Below, piece after piece: positions 17,430 through 25,453 of a stretch of DNA of 64,000 bases. The DNA is taken from positions 62,001 to 126,000 of the forward strand of contig JAWSUY010000015.1 of NCBI GenBank assembly GCA_033852175.1, given 5' to 3'. A program made the translations under genes and the position numbers. The DNA is from Agarilytica sp033852175. GTDB taxonomy: Bacteria > Pseudomonadota > Gammaproteobacteria > Pseudomonadales > Cellvibrionaceae. Position 1 is the first letter of the stretch, and each line of letters begins with the position of its first letter. Under the pieces are notes generated by a model. It was not told the origin of the DNA, did no database searches, and saw nothing but the letters and a program-made list of their open reading frames with translations.

Positions 17430-17678
17430 TTACTTTTTATTCGGCTTACTTGGCATTAAAGTCACCACCTGAGTTTCAGATGCTAACTCTTTTTCTGTGG
17501 TATTCACTCGCGTACCCAGTTCTCGCATCTGAGGCTTAAATATCATTTTGTCGGTAAAGCCGCATTCTACACATTCTCTAAACTCATCCTCGTCAATACG
17601 GTACGTCATTAATACATCTTGCTCAGCACATTTAGGGCACACTGCGCCAGCAATAAAGCGCTTTACTATTTTACTCAT
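17430..17678 (-). CDS. yheV: YheV family putative zinc-ribbon protein
   Basis: Small protein (82 aa) with two CX2C knuckles, VCPKCAEQ and CVECGFTD, consistent with a single zinc ribbon, followed by a polar tail. It matches the YheV/DUF2387 family. Its ATG overlaps the prlC stop by 4 bp (17675-17678), so it is translationally coupled to the oligopeptidase; this prlC-yheV pairing recurs in Gammaproteobacteria. The molecular role is unknown. Confidence 0.88.
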   Translation of the reverse strand: MSKIVKRFIAGAVCPKCAEQDVLMTYRIDEDEFRECVECGFTDKMIFKPQMRELGTRVNTTEKELASETQVVTLMPSKPNKK

Positions 17679-19726
17679 CCGACCAACCCCGAGTGGCGCA
17701 TGAGCGCATCTGCGCTGGGTTCTCGACCACGGAAATTTTTGAACAATTCTAATGCGCTTTCGGAGCCGCCTTTTTCAAGAATTTCCTGCATAAATCGCTG
17801 CCCGGTTTTAGGATTCAGAATGCCTTCGTCTTCGAATGCTGAAAAGGCATCCGAAGACAGCACTTCAGCCCATTTATAGCTGTAATACCCCGCCGCATAA
17901 CCGCCCGCAAAAATATGGGAAAATCCATTTTGGAACTTGTTGATAGCTGGAGGGATAATCACAGCTACATTTGCGCGCACATCGTCTAGAAGTTGCTGTA
18001 CTCCTGGAAAGTCTGCGGAACCAAACTCCATATGAAGACGTAAATCAAAAAGAGCAAATTCTATTTGCCTCAACATTTGCATTGCCGACTGGAAGTTTTT
18101 TGCCGCTAGCATATTCGTCAACAACTCTTCAGGTAGCGCCTCACCCGTTTCATGATGTTTTGATATAAAGCCCAGCACTTCTGGCTGCCAGCAGAAATTT
18201 TCGAGAAACTGACTCGGCAACTCTACGGCATCCCATTCCACTCCGTTAATACCACTTACCGCCGACACATTTATCTTTGTCAGCATGTGGTGTAACCCGT
18301 GACCAAATTCGTGAAATAGGGTCGTCACTTCATTGTGCGTTAATAAACTTGGCTTACCATCCATTGGCGCATTGAAATTGCACACCAGATAAGCAACCGG
18401 CAACTGTTGTTTCCCGTCATTAATCCGCCTCGAACGGCACTCTCCCATCCAAGCCCCGCCACGCTTTTTATTTCGCGCAAACAAGTCTAAATAAAATCCG
18501 GCTATTTTTTCACCCTTGCGGAATATTTCGTAATAGCTGGCATCCTCGTGCCACAGCTCAGCTTTCGCCTTTTTCACTTCTATGCCATAAAGCATTCCCA
18601 CCAATTGAAACAAGCCTTTCATCACAACATCTAATGGAAAATACGGACGAAGTACCTCTTGAGACACATTGTACTTTTTGAGTTTTAACTGTTCAGAAAA
18701 ATACGGAATATCCCACGCATTCAACTCATCAATAGAAAATTCCTGATGCGCGAACGCTTTGAGCTCTTCTAGCTCTTTCTCTGCAAAAGGCCGAGTTGTT
18801 TTTGCCAGGTCATTTAAAAAGGTTGTCACGCCCTCTGCTGAGTCCGCCATTTTTGATGCAACAGAGACTTCCGCGTAGTTTTTGTACTCGAGTAACGACG
18901 CCAGCTTTTGACGTAACCCAATGATACTTTCAATTTTTTCAGTATTATCCCACTGCCCCGCTGTAGGCCCCTCATGAGATGCTCGCGTACAATAAGCTTC
19001 GTACATGACCTTACGCAAAGATTGGTTTTTCGATTGCGACATAACCGTAAAGTAAACCGGCATGTCGAGCGTGAATACACATCCTGATAAATCTTTATCT
19101 ACGGCGGCTTTTGTTGCCCCATCGATAATAAAATCAGGCAAGCCATCCAAGGCTGATTTATTTTCGCCCAAACTTTCTTCATTAAGGTGGTACGACCAGC
19201 CATTTGTCGCGTCTAATACATTATTAGAAAATGACGTAGTCAATTTAGAGAGCTCAGACTTAACACGCTTAAACTCCGCTTTGGCCTCACCTTCTAATGC
19301 CACTCCTGACAGTTTGAAATCACGTAGAGCGTTTTCAATCGTTTTTTTCTGGGCTTGGCTTAACTCTGCAAATCCCGCCGAGTCCGATAACGTGACATAA
19401 GCCTGATACAAACGATTATTTTGACCCACTTCTGTGTGGTAATTCGTCAATAACGCTTCCGCTTTTTCATATGCCGCTCGCAGGTCATCATCGCTCATCA
19501 CTGAGTTCAAATGTGAAACGGGTGACCACGCCTGACTTATTTTGTCTTCACGCGCCTCGATACTCTCCGCTAAGCTCTTCCAAGTATAATCTCCAACCAC
19601 TTCCAGTTGCTGTGTCAAACCCAATTCAGCCTCACGAATCAAGGCCTTCATTGCTGGCAACACGTCTCCAGCAGTAATACGCTCAAAGGGAGGTAGTGTA
19701 TGGGCTTCTAAAAGTGGATTAGTCAT
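17675..19726 (-). CDS. prlC: Oligopeptidase A
   Basis: Cytosolic M3-family zinc metallopeptidase (683 aa) that degrades short peptides, including cleaved signal peptides. The HEXXH zinc motif is in LFHEFGHGLHH near residue 470, and the third ligand region (GVEWDAVELPSQFLENF) follows about 25 residues later, as in thimet-type peptidases. Start and length match the family. It is followed without a gap by yheV, and the divergent gene upstream encodes a gamma carbonic anhydrase. Confidence 0.95.
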   Translation of the reverse strand: MTNPLLEAHTLPPFERITAGDVLPAMKALIREAELGLTQQLEVVGDYTWKSLAESIEAREDKISQAWSPVSHLNSVMSDDDLRAAYEKAEALLTNYHTEVGQNNRLYQAYVTLSDSAGFAELSQAQKKTIENALRDFKLSGVALEGEAKAEFKRVKSELSKLTTSFSNNVLDATNGWSYHLNEESLGENKSALDGLPDFIIDGATKAAVDKDLSGCVFTLDMPVYFTVMSQSKNQSLRKVMYEAYCTRASHEGPTAGQWDNTEKIESIIGLRQKLASLLEYKNYAEVSVASKMADSAEGVTTFLNDLAKTTRPFAEKELEELKAFAHQEFSIDELNAWDIPYFSEQLKLKKYNVSQEVLRPYFPLDVVMKGLFQLVGMLYGIEVKKAKAELWHEDASYYEIFRKGEKIAGFYLDLFARNKKRGGAWMGECRSRRINDGKQQLPVAYLVCNFNAPMDGKPSLLTHNEVTTLFHEFGHGLHHMLTKINVSAVSGINGVEWDAVELPSQFLENFCWQPEVLGFISKHHETGEALPEELLTNMLAAKNFQSAMQMLRQIEFALFDLRLHMEFGSADFPGVQQLLDDVRANVAVIIPPAINKFQNGFSHIFAGGYAAGYYSYKWAEVLSSDAFSAFEDEGILNPKTGQRFMQEILEKGGSESALELFKNFRGREPSADALMRHSGLVG

Positions 19727-19841
19727 TCTTTAGCGTCTCAAAATTAGGTAGAATCGTCAGTCTTAAACAGGGTCGCTTACTTTATACAGAGTTTAGATGT
19801 AAAGCGCCCGTTAGATTTATTCCCTATATTTGGAGCTGATT

Positions 19842-20387
19842 GTGTCTAATTGCAAGTCTGTACGTGCCTATAAAGGAACGATGCCCACCTTGGGCAAACG
19901 TGTATTCATCGATGAGTCCGCCGTTGTCATCGGTAATACAGCGCTTGGTGATGACGTTTCCGTATGGCCCTGCGCTGTGATTCGCGGCGATATGCACAAT
20001 ATCAAAATCGGTGCTCGCACCAGCGTTCAAGATGCAGCTGTGCTGCATATCACACACGCTAGCGATTTTAATTCGGGCGGTTGGCCGCTTACTATTGGCG
20101 AAGATGTCACCATCGGACACGGCGCGTGTCTACACGGCTGCACCATTGGCAATCGCGTATTAGTTGGCATTGGCTCTACCGTTTTGGACGGCGCTGTCGT
20201 TGAGAACGACGTAGTGATCGGAGCCGGCACTTTGGTTCCACCAGGAAAAACCCTCGAAAGCGGTTTTTTATATGTCGGCAGCCCAGCCAAGCAAGCCCGC
20301 CCACTAAAAGATTCTGAACGAAAATTCTTCACCTACTCAGCAATGAATTACGTAAAACTAAAAGATGAATACACAAAAGAAAATTAA
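19842..20387 (+). CDS. Gamma-class carbonic anhydrase-like protein (YrdA type)
   Basis: Left-handed beta-helix protein (181 aa) made of hexapeptide repeats (VVIGNTALGDDVSVWP, VTIGHGACLHGCTIG). Zinc-ligand histidines are seen in LHITHASDF and in GHGACLHGC. Members bind metal and some hydrate CO2; others have lost detectable activity. I choose the GTG at 19842 because GGAG lies 6 bp upstream (19832-19835); a TTG at 19830 would add four residues and has no ribosome site. Confidence 0.9.
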   Translation: MSNCKSVRAYKGTMPTLGKRVFIDESAVVIGNTALGDDVSVWPCAVIRGDMHNIKIGARTSVQDAAVLHITHASDFNSGGWPLTIGEDVTIGHGACLHGCTIGNRVLVGIGSTVLDGAVVENDVVIGAGTLVPPGKTLESGFLYVGSPAKQARPLKDSERKFFTYSAMNYVKLKDEYTKEN

Positions 20388-20444
20388 ATCGATTTAAGCG
20401 ATATTAATATTTTATCTGTTAACTAAAGCGGCGGCGTTACATTA

Positions 20445-21203
20445 ATGGAAACATTAAAAATTTTGAACCTCGAATTACACAACTGGGGTTTTGATGATTT
20501 TCTTGCTCAGTTAGAAGAAGGGGTTGTTGTCACACCCAACATTGATCATTTTATTAAGTTGCAAAAAGACCGCGAGTTTTATGATTGTTATATTCAATCA
20601 GAGCATATTGTCTGCGACAGTCGGGTCATCCAGCTGTTAAGTAAATTTTTAATACCCGGAAAAAGTGTCGTCGATCAAATTGCGGGATCCGATTTGTTTC
20701 CCGCGTACTGCCTGCGTCACAAAAACAATACTGACAATGTAAAAGTTTTTTTACTTGGAGGAAGTGAAGAATCCGTTCAAATCGCTAAAAACGCTCTAAA
20801 TAAAAAAGCCGGGGCATCAATTGTTATTGATGGCTATTCACCTCCCTTTGGCTTTGAGCACGATAAAGACGAACTGGAAAAAATCCTGACACTTATTAAT
20901 GATTCTGGAGCCACAACACTAGCTGTTGGAGTCGGTGCACCCAAACAAGAAAAATGGATTTACGCTAATAAAGAAAAATTACCCAAGGTGAAAATATTTT
21001 TTGCTATTGGGGCAACAATTGATTTTCAAGCGGGATCTGTTAAGCGAGCCCCAAGATGGATGGTAACTTGCGGCATGGAATGGCTATACCGATTAGCACA
21101 GGAACCTGGACGCATGGCAAAGCGTTATTTAATTGACGACCTTCCTTTTTTGTGGCTTTTAGTTAAACAGCGACTTGGGCTTTACCGTAACCCCTGGCAA
21201 TAA
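20445..21203 (+). CDS. WecG/TagA/CpsF family glycosyltransferase
   Basis: Cytosolic or peripheral GT26 glycosyltransferase (252 aa) that transfers a sugar such as N-acetylmannosamine(uronate) to a lipid-linked acceptor in cell-surface polysaccharide synthesis. Visible family signatures are TPNIDHFIKLQ near residue 30, the QIAGSDLFP block (about residues 80-88), VGVGAPKQEKW and FFAIGATIDFQAGSVKRAPRW, ending with LEWLYRLAQEPGR-like MEWLYRLAQEPGR. It stands alone, 16 kb from the exopolysaccharide cluster, and is followed by a strong terminator. A link between the two is possible but not shown. Confidence 0.9.
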   Translation: METLKILNLELHNWGFDDFLAQLEEGVVVTPNIDHFIKLQKDREFYDCYIQSEHIVCDSRVIQLLSKFLIPGKSVVDQIAGSDLFPAYCLRHKNNTDNVKVFLLGGSEESVQIAKNALNKKAGASIVIDGYSPPFGFEHDKDELEKILTLINDSGATTLAVGVGAPKQEKWIYANKEKLPKVKIFFAIGATIDFQAGSVKRAPRWMVTCGMEWLYRLAQEPGRMAKRYLIDDLPFLWLLVKQRLGLYRNPWQ

Positions 21204-21275
21204 TGTGATGACTTGTTAACACCCAACCCCCCGCGGCCCAAGGCGCAACCCAAACTCATCGACACGTCAAAAATT

Positions 21276-21305
21276 AAATATGGATTTTTTTGAAAATCCA
21301 TATTT
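21276..21305 (+). terminator. Rho-independent terminator after the wecG-like gene
   Basis: A perfect 13-bp stem AAATATGGATTTT / AAAATCCATATTT with a TTTG loop, running straight into a T-run (21303-21308). It lies about 70 bp after the glycosyltransferase stop. Confidence 0.8.
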
Positions 21306-21801
21306 TTTCTCTGACACTTCCGCCCTATCTTTCCTCAATAAAAAATGGAAAATTTCCCTCACCCAATAATAACATCCGAATATTTCGATGTAACCGATAC
21401 CGGCACTATCAGCCCACCCGGCCAATAGGTAACATGCTAACTACCTAGAAAGACAATCAAACTCAATATGTTTTTCAACCGTGAGCACCCCATCTCATTT
21501 TCATGTCGGATTTGGCATTCATTTTGCTGTGTTCGATCCCGTACTTACTATTATTTCTAACTTTTTTAATTCATGAAATAAGATCTCGAAGTAGGCGCTT
21601 CCTTACATGTAAACCATTAAGTTAGCGGGAGGGCCAACACGTTATGCAGTATTTACTGCTAACAAACTAACTAAAGAGATGGTTTTTTTTACGAATTGAT
21701 TAATTTTTGAGTGGCGCACAAATAATCATTGCTATATATTGCGCCACATTCTTAACACGCAAACGGTTGTAAGGGATCGCAACTGTGCTGTAACGAGGTT
21801 T
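21306..21801. other. AT-rich intergenic stretch upstream of the TPP enzyme gene
   Basis: About 500 bp without a convincing gene. It contains an 8-bp inverted repeat at 21711-21747 that overlaps a TATATT box and may be a control site for the next gene. Otherwise nothing is recognised. Confidence 0.4.
21711..21747 (+). promoter_or_regulatory. Inverted repeat, candidate operator over a promoter
   Basis: GTGGCGCA (21711-21718) and TGCGCCAC (21740-21747) are perfect 8-bp arms, 21 bp apart, roughly two helical turns. TATATT (21735-21740) between them could be a -10 box. The arrangement is about 55 bp upstream of the likely start of the TPP-dependent enzyme. Confidence 0.35.
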
Positions 21802-23616
21802 ATGATAATGCTGCAGATAATCGACAACCACTGTCTGCCTGGTGCCAACGTCTGCGATGAGGCTATACAGGAAGAGCAGTGCCTTACAACTTACGCAGAC
21901 TTAATTGTTCATTACTTATCTGAGCTCGGAATTGATACTGTGTTTGGCGTTCCTGGGGGGGCCATAGAACCGCTGTTTAATTCTTTGGCTCGTAGTGAGC
22001 GTAAAGGCGGCCCTAAACTCGTCGTCGCCCGCCATGAGTGCGGCGCTGCCTTTATGGCAGATGGCTACTATCGTGAAACAGGGAAAATGGGCGTAGTTTG
22101 CAGCACTACCGGCCCAGGAGCCACGAACCTAGTGACAGGAGTGGGTTCTGCCTACGCAGAAGAAACCCCTATGCTAGTAATCACGGCACAAACCCCTCTG
22201 CCTAAATTTGGTAAACGCGCCCTGCAGGAATCCAGTTGCACAGCCATTGATACGGTAGGCATTTTTCGACACGTTACCCAATTCAATACTCTGGTATCAC
22301 ATCCTGAGCAGCTAGAAGCCAAACTGGTTTCAGCAATCATGACCGCCCACAGAGCGCCACATGGGCCAGCACATATCAGCATTCCGGCTGATGTATTGCG
22401 AACTCCAGCCGGCATCAAACCCCACATTCATAGTGATTTGCTCGTTCACGGTTTTTCTATGTCTGATGATTCCGCTATTGAGCGCCTGTGCGAGAAACTC
22501 GCTCGAGTTGATAATGTCGTGATGTATATCGGTAATGGCGTTGGTCGTGCCAACAAGCAGGTAATGAAGTTCATCGAATTAACAGGCGCGGCTTTTGTTA
22601 CAGGGCCGATAGGTAAAACCTGGATAGATGAAACTCACCCTCAATATCGTGGCGTATATGGTTTCGCTGGCCACGAAAGTACACGCGAACTACTTCAGAG
22701 CCAAGAAGTTGACTTAATCCTTGCGGTTGGTACCGCTCTGGGAGAGCTAGGCACTGGCGGCTGGACTGACGAACTGCTCAATACCAAATTAGTTCACATA
22801 GACTCGTCTATAGAGCATTTCACTCGATCACCAATGGCCAACCTACATGTGTTCGGCAATATAGACGCTATTTTTGATCGATTGCTCGTTAATATTAACG
22901 ATGCCATAAAGTGGGGAAAACGATGGACAACGCCATCAACTCGCAACCCTGAAAAAAACGTTACAGGTGGCTTTGCAACACTAAAAGAACCTGAAAAATG
23001 CTTTTCCAACGCAACACCCATCAAGCCTCAGCGTTTAATGCACCACTTGGCCACCCATTTACCAGATGAAACACGCATATTTGTTGACGCAGGCAACGGG
23101 TGGTCTTGGGCTACTCACTATTTGAATCGAACAAACTCTGATGGCTTTTATCGTATTGCAATGGGTTTTGGTTCCATGGCCTGGTCTATTAGTGCCGCAA
23201 TTGGTTCTGCCATTGGCAATCGCTCTGCACCCACACTATGCATAATAGGTGACGGCTCATATTTAATGAGCGCGCAAGAAATTACAGTCGCCGCGCAACA
23301 AGGGCTATCTACCGTATTCTTAATACTCAACGACGCCGCTATGGGGATGGTGATGCACGGCCAAAAACTCGGTAATCAAGAGTCTATAGGCTGGCAACTC
23401 AACGAAGTTAATTATGCAGCTCTGGCTCTGGCAATGGGAGTTGATGGCATCGTGATAGATAAGCCGGAACAGTTAGATGAGATAAATTGGGACTCTCTAT
23501 TCAACAAGGGCGCGCCGACCTTGCTAGATGTTCGTATTGACCGAAATGAAGTACCGCCAATGGGGGAACGTGTGAAGGGCTTGGCACAAAACGCCTCCTC
23601 TACACCGGGTGGCTAA
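21802..23616 (+). CDS. Thiamine-diphosphate-dependent enzyme, acetolactate synthase-like
   Basis: Large TPP enzyme (604 aa from ATG 21802) with the three-domain layout of acetolactate synthase, pyruvate oxidase and related decarboxylases. The catalytic glutamate is in VARHECGAAFMADGY, and GPGATNLVTGVGSAYAEETPML follows. The TPP/Mg2+ motif GDGSYLMSAQEI leads to LNDAAMGMV. GAGG at 21794-21797 supports a start at 21802 or the ATG at 21808; a TTG at 21739 would add 21 residues but lies inside an inverted repeat. No regulatory small subunit follows, so it is unlikely to be the main branched-chain amino-acid enzyme. The substrate cannot be named. Confidence 0.82.
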   Translation: MIMLQIIDNHCLPGANVCDEAIQEEQCLTTYADLIVHYLSELGIDTVFGVPGGAIEPLFNSLARSERKGGPKLVVARHECGAAFMADGYYRETGKMGVVCSTTGPGATNLVTGVGSAYAEETPMLVITAQTPLPKFGKRALQESSCTAIDTVGIFRHVTQFNTLVSHPEQLEAKLVSAIMTAHRAPHGPAHISIPADVLRTPAGIKPHIHSDLLVHGFSMSDDSAIERLCEKLARVDNVVMYIGNGVGRANKQVMKFIELTGAAFVTGPIGKTWIDETHPQYRGVYGFAGHESTRELLQSQEVDLILAVGTALGELGTGGWTDELLNTKLVHIDSSIEHFTRSPMANLHVFGNIDAIFDRLLVNINDAIKWGKRWTTPSTRNPEKNVTGGFATLKEPEKCFSNATPIKPQRLMHHLATHLPDETRIFVDAGNGWSWATHYLNRTNSDGFYRIAMGFGSMAWSISAAIGSAIGNRSAPTLCIIGDGSYLMSAQEITVAAQQGLSTVFLILNDAAMGMVMHGQKLGNQESIGWQLNEVNYAALALAMGVDGIVIDKPEQLDEINWDSLFNKGAPTLLDVRIDRNEVPPMGERVKGLAQNASSTPGG

Positions 23617-23649
23617 ACACCCTATAGGTAATTCCTAGACCCTAGCTAG

Positions 23650-23663
23650 TGCCCATCCAGAAA
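23650..23663 (+). repeat. Left terminal inverted repeat of the IS
   Basis: TGCCCATCCAGAAA, the exact reverse complement of the right end at 25305-25318. It is preceded by CTAGCTAG. Confidence 0.85.
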
Positions 23664-23709
23664 CCTGTAAACCATTGAAATACAAAGAATATTTCCAAAA
23701 TACATTAAA

Positions 23710-23772
23710 AAACCCTCTTGAATTTGTTATGTTTAAAGTGCGAACAAAAAACAAAACAACACAAGAGGGTTT
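23710..23772 (+). promoter_or_regulatory. Stem sequestering the transposase ribosome site
   Basis: AAACCCTCTTG (23710-23720) pairs perfectly with CAAGAGGGTTT (23762-23772). The right arm contains the transposase Shine-Dalgarno GAGGG (23765-23769), 6 bp before the ATG at 23776. Transcripts that start outside the element would fold and hide the ribosome site; a transcript starting within the 41-base loop would lack the left arm and be translatable. Confidence 0.55.
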
Positions 23773-23775
23773 AGC

Positions 23776-25116
23776 ATGCGAGAGACCCGCATTGCTCAGG
23801 CAAGTATATTCGAAAGTTATTCAAAACACGAACTTGGTCAGCGATTAAAGTTGTTATCCGGTTTGCTGGATCAATACCCAGAAATCCTTGATCTGATAGC
23901 TGAGGATTTGATACGAAAGCCCTCGATGTGTCGCGGTCGGACAGGGCTAAGTGTAGAAAGTATTTTCAGGTGTTTATTGTTGAAGCAGCAGTTGCGCGTC
24001 AGCTACGAGCAGTTAGCATTCCATCTGTCAGACTCCCTAACCTATCGTACCTTTGCGAGGTTACCCCATCATTGCTTTCCCTCTCGCTCGACACTGCAAG
24101 CTACCATTCGTCAGGTCACAGCTGAAACACTTGAGAAAGTTCATGTAGCTCTATCCCAAAGATGGATAGAAAACGCCACGATCTCGATAGATAAACTAAG
24201 GATAGACAGCACGGTTGTTGCTAGCAACATTGCTCCGCCAAGCGACAGCCAGCTCTTGAACGACGCCGTCAGAGTTTTGAGTCGTACGTTAGCGAAGTCA
24301 AAATCTATTGCCGACATTAAAATTCGATTTACGGACCAACGTCGACGATCAAAGTCTTTGGCGTTTCGAATATTCAACGCTAAAAATACAGTAAAAGAAG
24401 GCCTTTATCCTGATTTACTGAAGATAGCTAGCATTGTGATCGCTCAAGTTAATCGTGGCATCGATATCGTTACGCAGCAGAATACCGATTCACCTAAACA
24501 GAGGAAATGGATTGATACATTGACCCATTATCGAAATTTGACGCTCCGAATCGTCAATCAAACTGAACGTCGTATTATTCATAAAGAAAAAATCCCGTCC
24601 TCAGAAAAAATTGTGAGTTTGTTTGAGGAGCACACGGATATTATTGTCAAAGGATTCCGTGATGTTCAGTACGGTCATAAGATTAATTTGAGCAGTGAAG
24701 TAAATGGATTTATTACTTACCTCTCCATAGAAGATGGCAATCCATCCGACAGCGATCTATTTCTTCCTGTATTGGATTTCCATCAGTCAACACTGAAGAC
24801 TCTTCCTGATTCTGTCGTCGCTGATGGAGGCTATGCCAGTAAAAAAAATGTAGTCGAAGGCCGAAGCTTAGGCGTTAAAAGAGTCGTCTTCCATAAACCG
24901 GTAGGGCTATCGCTTCAAGCCATGGGCGTAAAGCAAAAAACCTTTGATAAGTTACGACATTTTAGAGCCGGAATAGAGGGGAACATATCAGAATTAAAGA
25001 GAGCTTTTGGTGCAGGAAAAGCCAAATGGAAAGGCCTTGATGGGTTTAATGCCTTTGTATGGTCTGCGGTATTGAGCTACAACTTAACGCGCTTGGCGAG
25101 GCAAAATTCTGGCTAA
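23776..25116 (+). CDS. Transposase, ISNCY-like DDE family
   Basis: Transposase of 446 aa, intact. It opens with MRETRIAQASIFESYSKHELG and carries GLSVESIFRCLLLKQQLRVSYEQLAFHL, a pattern I associate with ISNCY-type transposases. Probable catalytic acidic residues are the D of KLRIDSTVV near residue 142, the D of VVADGGYAS near residue 353, and the E of RAGIEGNISELKRAFG near residue 405, the last with the usual DDE-E helix layout. Translation appears controlled by the stem over its ribosome site. Assignment to the exact IS group needs comparison with ISfinder. Confidence 0.85.
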   Translation: MRETRIAQASIFESYSKHELGQRLKLLSGLLDQYPEILDLIAEDLIRKPSMCRGRTGLSVESIFRCLLLKQQLRVSYEQLAFHLSDSLTYRTFARLPHHCFPSRSTLQATIRQVTAETLEKVHVALSQRWIENATISIDKLRIDSTVVASNIAPPSDSQLLNDAVRVLSRTLAKSKSIADIKIRFTDQRRRSKSLAFRIFNAKNTVKEGLYPDLLKIASIVIAQVNRGIDIVTQQNTDSPKQRKWIDTLTHYRNLTLRIVNQTERRIIHKEKIPSSEKIVSLFEEHTDIIVKGFRDVQYGHKINLSSEVNGFITYLSIEDGNPSDSDLFLPVLDFHQSTLKTLPDSVVADGGYASKKNVVEGRSLGVKRVVFHKPVGLSLQAMGVKQKTFDKLRHFRAGIEGNISELKRAFGAGKAKWKGLDGFNAFVWSAVLSYNLTRLARQNSG

Positions 25117-25304
25117 GCAGTAACGCTTACGACGATACCGATTATCTGCGCAAAAATAGCGATGCAGCGACCTTTTACGGTAAAAACAAATTGAATCGCT
25201 CAATCCGCGGTCAAACTGATCATTCTTCAGACTGACGGAGTGTCTACCGAATGATCCTGTGTTGCCGAGTAATCTCTCGGTGGATATTTTTCAAAAAACG
25301 ACCA

Positions 25305-25318
25305 TTTCTGGATGGGCA
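25305..25318 (-). repeat. Right terminal inverted repeat of the IS
   Basis: TTTCTGGATGGGCA, a perfect partner of the left end, followed by CTAACTAG and then TGCCG. The bases TGCC after the CTAACTAG again look like an IS end. Confidence 0.85.
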
Positions 25319-25453
25319 CTAACTAGTGCCGTCTCCAAAAGCTTGCGTCCATCCCGATTTGTAGATGTGGTCTAGCAAGCAAAAATCTGTAACGTCAGTA
25401 TTTGATTGCTAAACTAAAAACAACCATCAAGAAAACGAGACCAAGCCTTAGCT

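Larger units (their letters stand above)
23650..25318 (+). mobile_element. Insertion sequence, ISNCY-like, complete
   Basis: A 1669-bp element bounded by perfect 14-bp terminal inverted repeats TGCCCATCCAGAAA (23650-23663) and TTTCTGGATGGGCA (25305-25318). It is flanked by near-identical 8-bp sequences CTAGCTAG (23642-23649) and CTAACTAG (25319-25326), which I read as a target-site duplication with one change. Because those bases are palindromic, TAG/CTA could instead belong to the repeats (17 bp). One intact transposase fills the element, and about 190 bp of non-coding DNA separates its stop from the right end. It sits between the TPP enzyme and the LCAT-like gene and breaks neither. Confidence 0.85.

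Noticed and set aside
21739..21801. TTG start for the TPP enzyme
   Set aside because: Lies within an inverted repeat and TATATT box; ATG 21802 has GAGG upstream.
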